64,000 nt of DNA, taken from positions 62,001-126,000 of the forward strand of contig NZ_MDGK01000060.1 in assembly GCF_001870465.1 (NCBI RefSeq), read 5' to 3'. A program made the position numbers and the translations under genes. Positions 32,081 through 39,907 of this stretch are shown here, piece by piece (position 1 is the stretch's first letter; every line of letters starts with the position of its first letter). The notes below the pieces were generated by a model, which made no database searches, was not told the DNA's origin, and was given only the letters and a program-made list of their open reading frames with translations. The DNA is from Pseudomonas extremorientalis (GTDB lineage: Bacteria; Pseudomonadota; Gammaproteobacteria; Pseudomonadales; Pseudomonadaceae).

Positions 32081-34198
32081 CTACCTACCTCCCCCAGGCC
32101 GCAACAACTGCATCTGCTGCCGATAATCATCCGTCACCTGCCGCGCCTGCCCACTACTGGTAATCACCCTGGGCGTAATCAACACAATCAACTCCGTCCG
32201 ATCTTTCGACTTACTGGTACTCCCAAACAACCAGCGCAACCCCGGGATCTTTCCCAGATACGGTACGGCACTGACACTCTCCCCGTTGTCCTGCTTGATC
32301 AACCCTCCCAGCAACACCGTCTGCCCACTCTGCACCGCCACCTGCGTCGACACCGAACGCGTCGAGATACGCGGATTCACCGGCGTATCGCTAGTACCAC
32401 TCTGACTCTCGGCATCACTGACCTGCTGCTGGATATCCATGTATACCAACCCCCCCGGATTGATCCGCGGCACCACATCCAGGATCACCCCGGTCTGCAC
32501 ATACTCGACACTGCTCAACGTGGTATCGGCATCCCCGGTGTTGACGGTGGTCTGGCTGATGGGAATGTTGTCCCCCACCTGAATCTGCGCCGGCTGGTTG
32601 TTCATCACCACCAGCGACGGCGCCGAGAGCACCTGGGTGCGTCCATTGGTTTCCAGCGCATGCAACGCCACCTGCAGATTCGAACTGACAAATGAGTAGA
32701 ACAACGAGTCCGTCGCCCCCAGCCCTGCCCCGCCACCGCCCAGCGCACCCTGGCTGCCGGAGGCATTGGCCACCGTGGTGCTGCCGGAATTGCCCGCCAG
32801 CCGCCCTAGATACCACTGCACACCCAGGTCCAGTTCACCGGTGAGCTTGACCTCAAGAATCCGTGTCTCGATCTGCACTTGCAGGGGCGGATTGTCGAGA
32901 CGCTTGATCGCCGCTTCGATCTCTTTCCACTGCGCGGGACGGGTGCGCACCAACAGTTGGTTGCTGCTCTTTTGTGCGGTGATACGGGTACCCGCCTCCA
33001 GCGCGTTGGTGGGCGCGATCACCTTTTCCTCCGGCTCCGGTTCTTCGGCAGCGGGCGGGTTGTTCTGCAAGCCACCTGTATTGAGTGACGACAGGGTCGT
33101 CGTGCGCAGGCCAGGCGCAACCTTGGCCGGCGTGTCGTCCTTGATCGCGCCGGTGCCGTAGATCTGCCGCAGGTACTTGGCCAGGTCGGCGGCCTTCATG
33201 TTGCGCACGTCGTAGACGTACATCTGTGGCTCGTTGCCGCCGCCTTCGTCGATGGTGCGGATCCAGTCGCCGACTTCGCTGAGGTACTGGGGCTGGGAAG
33301 AAATCGCTACCACCGAGTTGGTCCGTTCAATCGGCAGAAAGCGCAGCATGCCCGCCAGGGGCATGCCGCTGTCCGGGCCGAACAGGCTTTGCAGCTGAGG
33401 CATCAGCTCGGCCACCGACGCGCGTTGCAGGCCGAACACGCCCACCGACATGCCCTTGAGCCAGTCCACGTCGAAGGTGTCGATGGTGTCCTGGTAGTTG
33501 GCCAGTTCATCCGGCGTACCGGCCAGGCTCAGCACATTGCGCGCCGGGTCGACCAGCAGAAACGCATTCTCGCGGGCGAAGGGCTTGAGCAGTTTCTGCA
33601 TCTCGGTGGCGGAGATGTAGCGCAGCGGAAACAGCCGCGCCGACAAGCCGCTGGAAGGTTGCGCCACGCTCATCTGCGGCACCAGCTTGCCCGCCACCGC
33701 CTGGCTGGCCGGCAGGATCACGTAGCGGTCACCCTGCTTGATCATCGCGTTGTCGGTCCAGGACAGCAGGGTTTCGAGAATCGACAAGGCCTGCTGCTTG
33801 TCCACCGGCCTGGAGGTGGAAAAGCTGACGTTGCCCTTCACGCCCTGGGCGATGCTGTAGTTTTCGTGCAGCAGGTCGCCCATCACGCTGTTGATCACCG
33901 CTTCGATGGGTTGGTCGGCGAAGTTGAACACGATGTCGCCGCCTTCTGCCTTCACACCCGGCGCGGTCGCCGGCGGACGCACGAACTGCTGGTTGCCCCG
34001 AATCAACTGGCGCTGCGCGGGGGGCTTGACCAAGGGCTGGGCAACTTCCACTGGGGGCGCCTCGCCGGGCGGGCGTTGCGAGCCAGTGCCCTGCATGGCC
34101 TCATGCAGAAGCTCATCATCCGGTTCGAGACGGTCGGGGAAGCTGCCACAGCCGCCCAGGGCAAGGGCGGTGGCCAGGCATAACGTGGAGGTGCGCAT
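32081..34198 (-). CDS. gspD: Type II secretion outer-membrane secretin GspD
   Basis: A 705-residue secretin that forms the outer-membrane channel. It begins as a lipoprotein (ALALGGC lipobox). N0 (DIVFNFADQPIEAVINSVMGDLL) and N1-N3 repeats follow, then the secretin core with VPRINPGGLVYMDIQQQVSDAE and LLGGLIKQD near the C-terminus. The ATG at 34198 gives the lipoprotein signal; the longest frame adds 140 residues that overlap the upstream gene. It is last in the gsp operon, six bases after the GspC/N-like gene. Confidence 0.92.
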   Translation of the reverse strand: MRTSTLCLATALALGGCGSFPDRLEPDDELLHEAMQGTGSQRPPGEAPPVEVAQPLVKPPAQRQLIRGNQQFVRPPATAPGVKAEGGDIVFNFADQPIEAVINSVMGDLLHENYSIAQGVKGNVSFSTSRPVDKQQALSILETLLSWTDNAMIKQGDRYVILPASQAVAGKLVPQMSVAQPSSGLSARLFPLRYISATEMQKLLKPFARENAFLLVDPARNVLSLAGTPDELANYQDTIDTFDVDWLKGMSVGVFGLQRASVAELMPQLQSLFGPDSGMPLAGMLRFLPIERTNSVVAISSQPQYLSEVGDWIRTIDEGGGNEPQMYVYDVRNMKAADLAKYLRQIYGTGAIKDDTPAKVAPGLRTTTLSSLNTGGLQNNPPAAEEPEPEEKVIAPTNALEAGTRITAQKSSNQLLVRTRPAQWKEIEAAIKRLDNPPLQVQIETRILEVKLTGELDLGVQWYLGRLAGNSGSTTVANASGSQGALGGGGAGLGATDSLFYSFVSSNLQVALHALETNGRTQVLSAPSLVVMNNQPAQIQVGDNIPISQTTVNTGDADTTLSSVEYVQTGVILDVVPRINPGGLVYMDIQQQVSDAESQSGTSDTPVNPRISTRSVSTQVAVQSGQTVLLGGLIKQDNGESVSAVPYLGKIPGLRWLFGSTSKSKDRTELIVLITPRVITSSGQARQVTDDYRQQMQLLRPGGGR

Positions 34199-34203
34199 GT
34201 CGA

Positions 34204-34722
34204 TCAAGGGAGGGGCTCGCGGGGCAAAGTAAGGGGGGGGCGCTTGGACGGTGGCGGCAAGCGCTTGGCGTAGAAGCTCAAGGTCTGGGTGCGGCCGTCC
34301 AGGCTGAAACGGGCGGATTGCGGAGTGAGGTGTTCCAGGCGCCAGCCGTTGGGCAGGGTCTGGCCCAGGCGCACGGTCAGCAGCGGGCCGTCGACCTGCT
34401 TGAGCATGGCCATCTGCAGGTTGCCGGTGATCATGATGCCGCTGAGGGTGAGATGGGCCAGGCTGCTGACCTGTGCCTTGCCCACCACACGATCCGGGCT
34501 GCGATCCGGGCTGAACAGCGGCGCTTGCCACGTCGCGGCCAGGTTGTCCAACGGCACACTGGGCAGCCCTTGTACTCGAGGAGTGGGATGGGCGCGCACA
34601 GGCGCTTCGGGCAGCCATTGCGGTTCATCACCGAGGCTGCTGAGGATCACCGCCATCAACACGCCCAGCAACCCCGACAGGCCGAGCAAGCCCCACTCCA
34701 CGGGGCGCAACCGGCTCATCAT
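34204..34722 (-). CDS. Type II secretion GspC/XpsN-like inner-membrane protein
   Basis: A 172-residue protein with one N-terminal transmembrane helix (GLLGLSGLLGVLMAVILSSL) and a periplasmic HR-like domain (LTLSGIMITGNLQMAMLKQVDGPLLTVRLGQTLPNGWRLEHL). There is no PDZ or coiled-coil domain, so it is shorter than a typical GspC and closer to XpsN of Xanthomonas. Its position just before gspD fits a partner linking the inner-membrane platform with the secretin. Confidence 0.75.
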   Translation of the reverse strand: MMSRLRPVEWGLLGLSGLLGVLMAVILSSLGDEPQWLPEAPVRAHPTPRVQGLPSVPLDNLAATWQAPLFSPDRSPDRVVGKAQVSSLAHLTLSGIMITGNLQMAMLKQVDGPLLTVRLGQTLPNGWRLEHLTPQSARFSLDGRTQTLSFYAKRLPPPSKRPPLTLPREPLP

Positions 34723-35321
34723 GGCGTCACCCGCGACGGTTGCAGGTAGCCGCGCACCAGCAAGTGCACCACCAGCTTGCCCGCACCACCACTGGCCGGC
34801 GCCTGCTGACTGCGGCGGATGCGCAGCTCATCCACAAACAGGAACGGCGGCTGGTACTCCAGCTCATGCAGCAGCGCTTCCAGGGGTTCGATGGCGCAAT
34901 CGAGTGTCAGGCTGACCTTGACCTGGCGATAAGGCTCGCCATCGTCCTGCTCCGCGGTGATGGGCTTGCGCTGGGTCAGGCTGCACCCGCCGCCGAGGTT
35001 GGCGTGGCTATTGATCAGGTCAGCGAGGCGCTGCATCAGATCGGCGGCGACCACGTCCGGGTCGTCCCCCGGCAGCAGGCTGGTGCTGCTGGCGGGGTCC
35101 TGGCGGGCTTGCTCAAGCTGTTGGCGTAACGCATCGCGTTGGCGCAACACACCGGCATAACGTTGCTGTTGCTCGCGCAGTTGTTCGGCCTGTTCGCCCA
35201 TGTCACGCAAGGGGCCGGCAAACCAGCTGTCGACCAACAGCCAGTAGGCCGCGCCGACCACCACGGCCAGTAGCAGCAAGGCCGCGCCGCGATGTTCACG
35301 GGGTGTGAGGGGTCGGCGCAT
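34719..35321 (-). CDS. gspM: Type II secretion protein GspM
   Basis: A 200-residue inner-membrane protein. A short cytoplasmic tail and one helix (GAALLLLAVVVGAAYWLLVDSWF) lead to a coiled-coil stretch (about 40-72, QAEQLREQQQRYAGVLRQRD) and a ferredoxin-like periplasmic domain (VKVSLTLDCAIEPLEALLHELEYQPPFLFVDELRI). GspM stabilises GspL in the platform. The ATG at 35321 overlaps the gspL 3' end. Confidence 0.82.
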   Translation of the reverse strand: MRRPLTPREHRGAALLLLAVVVGAAYWLLVDSWFAGPLRDMGEQAEQLREQQQRYAGVLRQRDALRQQLEQARQDPASSTSLLPGDDPDVVAADLMQRLADLINSHANLGGGCSLTQRKPITAEQDDGEPYRQVKVSLTLDCAIEPLEALLHELEYQPPFLFVDELRIRRSQQAPASGGAGKLVVHLLVRGYLQPSRVTP

Positions 35322-36285
35322 CGGCGGTCTCCTGGCGTAGGTGGGCGCGCAAGGCAAACTGGTCCTTGCCGGTGCGCGCATCGGGCTGGATCACCCCTTC
35401 GAACTGGGCGTTTTCCAGGCTGCGGCAGCCCTTGATGCGGGTGATCAGCGCACTGGCTTTGGCACTCTGGCCGGAGATGGAAATTTCACCATCCTTCACG
35501 TCCAGTTGATCCAGCCAGGTGTCGGCGGGCAGGCAAGTGGTCAGGTCGTTGAGCAGCGCCGCCAGTGGCGGTTGCGCCAGTTTGCGCCGGGTGAGGTACT
35601 GCGCGGCGCCGCGGGTATTGAGCAGTTGCTGGCGCAGCGCGTGCACCTCGGCGACCTCGGCTTTTTGCCGTTGGACGCTGGCGTGCATCACGTCGATAAC
35701 GCGCTGGCGGTCGTTGAGCCAGAGCAGCATCGCCGCGATCAGCAACGCCCCGCACAGCCACGGCAGGCTGCGTTGCAGGCCCATGCCGGTGGGCCGCTGC
35801 GGGCGCAGTGGCGCGGGCAGCAGATCAACGCCGAGGTCGGCCGCATCCACGCGGTGGGGATGCAGGCCGAGGGTGGCACAGTCGGCAAGGATCCGGTCCA
35901 GGCGCTCGCGCAGGATCGCCACCACTGTCACCTCAAGGTGGGTGGGCGTGCGCCGCTCCTGACGCGCCACAAAGTAGAGCTGGTCCGCCTCGAATGGCGT
36001 GTAGCGGTCCAGCTCATAACCGACCACGGCGCTGAGGTTGCGCGCGGCCGCCAGGGGCAGTTGTACGGTTTGCACCAGCACAGCGTCGGCGCCGAGCATC
36101 AGCACCTGGCGCGTGCTGGCTGCTGCGACCGGCGCGCTCAATGGCCAGTGATGGATCTGCTCGGGCGGCTCTTGCCACGCCAGCCACGCAGGTACACAGG
36201 CGCGCAACTCCGCGATCCATGCCTGCCAACCCTGTTGCAGCAGGCTGCCGCGCCAGTGCCGGGCGATGGGTTCCAGTCGATTCAT
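35296..36285 (-). CDS. gspL: Type II secretion protein GspL
   Basis: A 329-residue bitopic protein. The N-terminal cytoplasmic actin-like domain includes AVVGYELDRYTPFEADQLYFVA. It has a transmembrane helix (LPWLCGALLIAAMLLWL, about 185-201), then a periplasmic coiled coil and ferredoxin-like domain (WLDQLDVKDGEISISGQSAKASALITRI). It recruits GspE to the membrane. The ATG at 36285 overlaps gspK's end by four bases. Confidence 0.82.
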   Translation of the reverse strand: MNRLEPIARHWRGSLLQQGWQAWIAELRACVPAWLAWQEPPEQIHHWPLSAPVAAASTRQVLMLGADAVLVQTVQLPLAAARNLSAVVGYELDRYTPFEADQLYFVARQERRTPTHLEVTVVAILRERLDRILADCATLGLHPHRVDAADLGVDLLPAPLRPQRPTGMGLQRSLPWLCGALLIAAMLLWLNDRQRVIDVMHASVQRQKAEVAEVHALRQQLLNTRGAAQYLTRRKLAQPPLAALLNDLTTCLPADTWLDQLDVKDGEISISGQSAKASALITRIKGCRSLENAQFEGVIQPDARTGKDQFALRAHLRQETADAPTPHTP

Positions 36286-36983
36286 TCTTGCCAACGCAAC
36301 ACCCGGTAGGGTTGTGCGCTGTCCTCCGATGGGCTCAATAAAACGGTGACTTGAAGCCGCGCCTGATAACCGCCGGGCCGCTCGGCGCGGCTGTCCACCA
36401 CCAGCACTTCGCCGGGGTCCACGCCTTCGGCGTCCTGGCGCGGCAGGTTCAGCGCCTTGCGCATCAGCGGGCTGGCGAAGGCGGGATCGGGGCGGTCCAG
36501 GTCGCTCCACAAGGTGATTTCGGGCAGCAAGCGGCTGTAGAGGGTTTGCGTCATGCCGGGCAACTGGCGTACTTCTTCCAGCACCCGCAACGGCGCCAGG
36601 CCCTGGTTGCGTCGTGCTTCGAGGGCCGTGGCCAGTTGCCTGGCCTGGGCCGGCGTAGCGCCACAGGCCAGGGCCAGGCGCGTGAAGTCCTGGGCATCAG
36701 CGTTGATCAGGTAGAGCTTGCCGCGCTCGCTGCGCAGGCTCACGTGCAAGATGGCGTCGTCAAAGCTCAGGGGGATATCGCGGCCATCGGCAACCCAGTG
36801 CCGCTCGGCCATGACCAGCGCGATGCCGGCTTCGGCGGCCAATACGGTCTGGGTGTGCTGGCGCAGCCACAGGGCCTGGCGGCTTTCCAGCTGTACCCAG
36901 CCAGCCAGGCCGCCGAGCAACACGCTGAGCAGCGCCAGTACCCACAGCACCAGCAGCAACGCTGCACCGCGTTGGCGCCTCAT
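36282..36983 (-). CDS. gspK: Type II secretion minor pseudopilin GspK
   Basis: A 233-residue protein with an N-terminal RRQRGAALLLVLWVLALLSVLLGGLAG, the GspK-style prepilin cleavage and helix region with Gly-Ala at the processing site. The body includes LYLINADAQDFTRLALACGATPAQARQLATAL and LPGMTQTLYSRLLPEITLWS. GspK caps the pseudopilus with GspI and GspJ. It is shorter than many GspK proteins (about 300 residues). Confidence 0.82.
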   Translation of the reverse strand: MRRQRGAALLLVLWVLALLSVLLGGLAGWVQLESRQALWLRQHTQTVLAAEAGIALVMAERHWVADGRDIPLSFDDAILHVSLRSERGKLYLINADAQDFTRLALACGATPAQARQLATALEARRNQGLAPLRVLEEVRQLPGMTQTLYSRLLPEITLWSDLDRPDPAFASPLMRKALNLPRQDAEGVDPGEVLVVDSRAERPGGYQARLQVTVLLSPSEDSAQPYRVLRWQE

Positions 36984-37549
36984 TCTTCAACGCTTCCGCT
37001 GGACAGGTTCAGGCGCAGGGCAATCACCTGGGTGACCCAGGGCACCGGCCCCTCCACGCTGGCAGCGATACGCACGGCCGAAGGCAAGCGCCTGGGCCAG
37101 GGCCATTCACTCACCCAGCCGGTGGGTTGGCCCAGCGGCGACTCACCGCGATAGCTGAACTGCAACGCCTCGATGTTGTTCAGCAGCACCTGGGGTTCAC
37201 GTTGAGAAAACCGCACCTGCAACGCCTGTTCGACCCGTTGCAGGCTGAACCGATGGATCCCGCCACCGAGCACGCCGGGCAAGGTCGAGACGAACTCCAG
37301 GCGCTGCGCCGTGCCGACAAAGAAACCATCGCCCTCGCCCACCGCCAGCGGCAACGCTTCGCTGATCGCCGTGCGCAAGAACTGTTGGGCGGCACGCACT
37401 TCATCAAGGTTCACTGTGTATGCCTGGGCCTTGGACACGGCACGATTGGCCCCCAGCAATGCACCGCCGACCAGCACCAGCAACACGCCGAGCAAGCTGA
37501 GCACCACAAGGATTTCCAGCAAGGTGAAGCCCTGTTCACGGCGCTTCAC
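36980..37549 (-). CDS. gspJ: Type II secretion minor pseudopilin GspJ
   Basis: A 189-residue pseudopilin. The prepilin peptidase site is REQG-FTLLE followed by ILVVLSLLGVLLVLVGGALLG. The start is GTG at 37549, overlapping the gspI stop (TGTGA), because no ATG precedes the processing site in a plausible place; the long frame upstream (to 38065) runs through other gsp genes. The C-terminal body matches GspJ (YRGESPLGQPTGWVSEWPW). Confidence 0.85.
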   Translation of the reverse strand: MKRREQGFTLLEILVVLSLLGVLLVLVGGALLGANRAVSKAQAYTVNLDEVRAAQQFLRTAISEALPLAVGEGDGFFVGTAQRLEFVSTLPGVLGGGIHRFSLQRVEQALQVRFSQREPQVLLNNIEALQFSYRGESPLGQPTGWVSEWPWPRRLPSAVRIAASVEGPVPWVTQVIALRLNLSSGSVEE

Positions 37550-37878
37550 AGGCGCGCCTTCAAGGTGCTGAAGCGGGCCTGGTGCGAGCCTTCGCTGAGG
37601 ACCAGGTCGAGGCGCACAATCCGTGCCTGCTGCCGGGTGCTGGTCAACTGCCAGTGGATGCCGTCGAGTTCGCCCTGACTGACACCGTTGCTCAAGCGCC
37701 CCGCCGCTTCCTGGTCGAAAATCGTCAGCGCCGCGTGGGTCAACCGGTCGCTGTGGGCCACTTGGGACAACGAGCGCGCACTCTGGCCAAACGCAACCAG
37801 CAGCACCGTGCTGCACACCGCCATCAGCGTGAGGGCGGCGAGCATTTCCAGCAGGGTGAAACCGGCCTGGCGCTTCAT
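37546..37878 (-). CDS. gspI: Type II secretion minor pseudopilin GspI
   Basis: A 110-residue pseudopilin starting MKRQAG-FTLLEMLAALTLMAV; the peptidase cuts after Gly6 and Glu at mature position 5 is present. It is short but within the GspI range. It overlaps gspH upstream by four bases and gspJ downstream by four bases, so the minor pilins are translationally coupled. Confidence 0.85.
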   Translation of the reverse strand: MKRQAGFTLLEMLAALTLMAVCSTVLLVAFGQSARSLSQVAHSDRLTHAALTIFDQEAAGRLSNGVSQGELDGIHWQLTSTRQQARIVRLDLVLSEGSHQARFSTLKARL

Positions 37879-38300
37879 GGCAGCGCCTTGGATTGCACGC
37901 TGCCGGTGAGCCAGCCGATATCGATACGCCAACGCCGGGCGCCGCTGGCCACCAGAAGATTGCCGCCGGTGGAGCTGCCGTCGGGGTAGAACTCGACGCC
38001 AGGGCCGACCTGTTCGGCAGTGTGCAGCGTGACATGCAACCGCGACGGCCACCGTTGCAACGCACGCCCCGGCGCCTGGAACGTACGGTCGCTCAGATCG
38101 AATACGGTACGCGCAGGCTGCCCGCTGACAATCGCCCCCGCCCGCGTGGTACGCAGCGCCTCCACCATCTGCCCCACCGCACGGCGTTCCTGCGCCACCT
38201 GCAAGCCCTGGCGCACGCCCAGCCCCAGCACGCTGGCAGCCAGGCCGATCAGCAGGATCACCACCAGCATTTCCAGCAGAGTGAAGCCGCGCTGCAACAT
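37875..38300 (-). CDS. gspH: Type II secretion minor pseudopilin GspH
   Basis: A 141-residue pseudopilin, MLQRG-FTLLEMLVVILLIGLAASVLGLGV. The C-terminal domain follows with LRTTRAGAIVSGQPARTVFDL. The ATG at 38300 is the start right at the short leader; the longer frame reads into gspG. Seven bases separate it from the gspG stop. Confidence 0.85.
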   Translation of the reverse strand: MLQRGFTLLEMLVVILLIGLAASVLGLGVRQGLQVAQERRAVGQMVEALRTTRAGAIVSGQPARTVFDLSDRTFQAPGRALQRWPSRLHVTLHTAEQVGPGVEFYPDGSSTGGNLLVASGARRWRIDIGWLTGSVQSKALP

Positions 38301-38307
38301 GGCGGCC

Positions 38308-38697
38308 CTACTCCCAATTGCCCAGGTCGGCGCTGTAGCCTTCGCCGCCCGGCTGGCCGTCCTGGCCATAGAAGATCAGATCGAACGCGCCGTGTTCGCC
38401 GGGAAAGCGATAACCGAAGGCGTGTCCGAACGGGTCCTTGAGGTCCGACGGCTTGGCATAGCCACCGGGCCTGTCCACCAACTGTTGCAGGCTGGTGGGC
38501 GGTGCCCCGACGTCGAGGGCGTAGCTGTCGATCTTCATGCTCAGGCTGGCCAACTGGGCCTTGCCCGCACCGTACTTGCCCTTGTCCACATTGCCGCCGA
38601 CCTGGCGCACGACGATGGTGGCGACGATGCCCAGCAGCACGATCACCGCGAGCATTTCCAACAGGGTGAAACCGCCTTGGCGGCGTGGTTTTCTCAT
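38308..38697 (-). CDS. gspG: Type II secretion major pseudopilin GspG
   Basis: A 129-residue major pseudopilin, MRKPRRQGG-FTLLEMLAVIVLLGIVATIVV. It ends in the GspG calcium-site-like region DPFGHAFGYRFPGEHGAFDLIFYGQDGQPGGEGYSADLGNW. It polymerises into the periplasmic pseudopilus. No prepilin peptidase gene (gspO/pilD) is in the window; the chromosomal PilD would be needed. Confidence 0.92.
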   Translation of the reverse strand: MRKPRRQGGFTLLEMLAVIVLLGIVATIVVRQVGGNVDKGKYGAGKAQLASLSMKIDSYALDVGAPPTSLQQLVDRPGGYAKPSDLKDPFGHAFGYRFPGEHGAFDLIFYGQDGQPGGEGYSADLGNWE

Positions 38698-38710
38698 GGG
38701 GTCAGCTCCT

Positions 38711-39907
38711 TTATAGATTGCTGGTCAGGCTCATCAGCGGCAGCATGATCGCCAGCATGATCACCGCCACCAGCACCGCCATGACCACTGTCAGGGACGG
38801 CACCAGCGCGGCCAGCAGGCGGTCGATGCCGCGCTTGGCTTCGACGTCGAAGATGTCGGCCACCTTGAGCAACATGCCGTCGAGTTCGCCGGCCTGTTCG
38901 CCGACTTCAATCATTTGCAGGGCCAGTTCGGGCAACAGCGGCTGGCTGCCGAACGCGCTGGCGAGGGTGCCGCCGCCTTTTACCGATTCCGCCGCACGCC
39001 CGACCTGCGCCTGTAAAGCGTGGTTGGTGCAGACTTGCCGCGCAATCACCAAGGCCTGCAGCAACGCCACGCCATTGCTCAGCAGCGTGCCGAGGGTGCG
39101 TGCCAGACGCGCCGCCTCGACGCGTTGCAGCAACGGGCCGACCACGCGAATACCGAGCAGCCGCCGGTCGCAATGCTCGCGAAACAGCGGATCGCGCAAG
39201 CGCGCGGCCCCCAACCAGACGATCACGATCAACCCGACCAACAGCGCCAGGCCATAGGCGCCGAGATACGTTCCAAGGGCCAGGATCACCTCGGTGATCA
39301 GTGGAATCGGCACGCCCAGGTCCTGGAAGATCGGCACGAACTGCGGCACCACATACGCCAGCAGCAACGCCAGGGATCCCAGCACGCCCACCACCAGGAA
39401 CGCCGGATAGATCAGCGCATTGATCACTTCGCCACGCAGCAATTGGCTGCGTTCCAGGTAATCACTGAGTTGGCGCAGGGTTCCTTCCAGCGCGCCACCG
39501 GCCTCACCGGCGCGCACCATGCTCAGGTACAACGGCGAGAACGCCGCACCCTCTTCCTCCAGCGCGGCGGACAATGGCTTGCCGGCCTTGACGCGGTCGC
39601 GCAGGCGTTCGATCAACGCGCGCACCTGGGCAGGGCCGGGCTGCTTGAGTAGCAGGCTCAACGAGCGCTCAAGCGGCTGGCCCGCTCCCAGCAGCGTTGC
39701 CAATTGCTGGGTAAAACTCACCAACGCCTGGCCCTTCAACGGCCTGTGTGCCGTGCGCAGGCCAAGGCTGCCGGCCGGTTCGATGTGCAACAGCAGCCAC
39801 CCGCGCTTGTGCAGCGCCGCCACCGCAGCGGTTTGATCGGTGGCCTCCAACGTACCGTTCTGCGGCGTGCCCTGGCTGTCCAGGGCGCGGTATCTGAACA
39901 GGCTCAC
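38711..39907 (-). CDS. gspF: Type II secretion inner-membrane platform protein GspF
   Basis: A 398-residue polytopic protein with the two repeated T2SSF domains, each with a cytoplasmic helical bundle and LxSL/LPLMSLTSNL-type ends. Typical stretches are FTQQLATLLGAGQPLERSL, LSPLYLSMVRAGEAGGALEGTL, LARTLGTLLSNGVALLQAL and MIEVGEQAGELDGML. It overlaps gspE by four bases. Confidence 0.92.
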   Translation of the reverse strand: MSLFRYRALDSQGTPQNGTLEATDQTAAVAALHKRGWLLLHIEPAGSLGLRTAHRPLKGQALVSFTQQLATLLGAGQPLERSLSLLLKQPGPAQVRALIERLRDRVKAGKPLSAALEEEGAAFSPLYLSMVRAGEAGGALEGTLRQLSDYLERSQLLRGEVINALIYPAFLVVGVLGSLALLLAYVVPQFVPIFQDLGVPIPLITEVILALGTYLGAYGLALLVGLIVIVWLGAARLRDPLFREHCDRRLLGIRVVGPLLQRVEAARLARTLGTLLSNGVALLQALVIARQVCTNHALQAQVGRAAESVKGGGTLASAFGSQPLLPELALQMIEVGEQAGELDGMLLKVADIFDVEAKRGIDRLLAALVPSLTVVMAVLVAVIMLAIMLPLMSLTSNL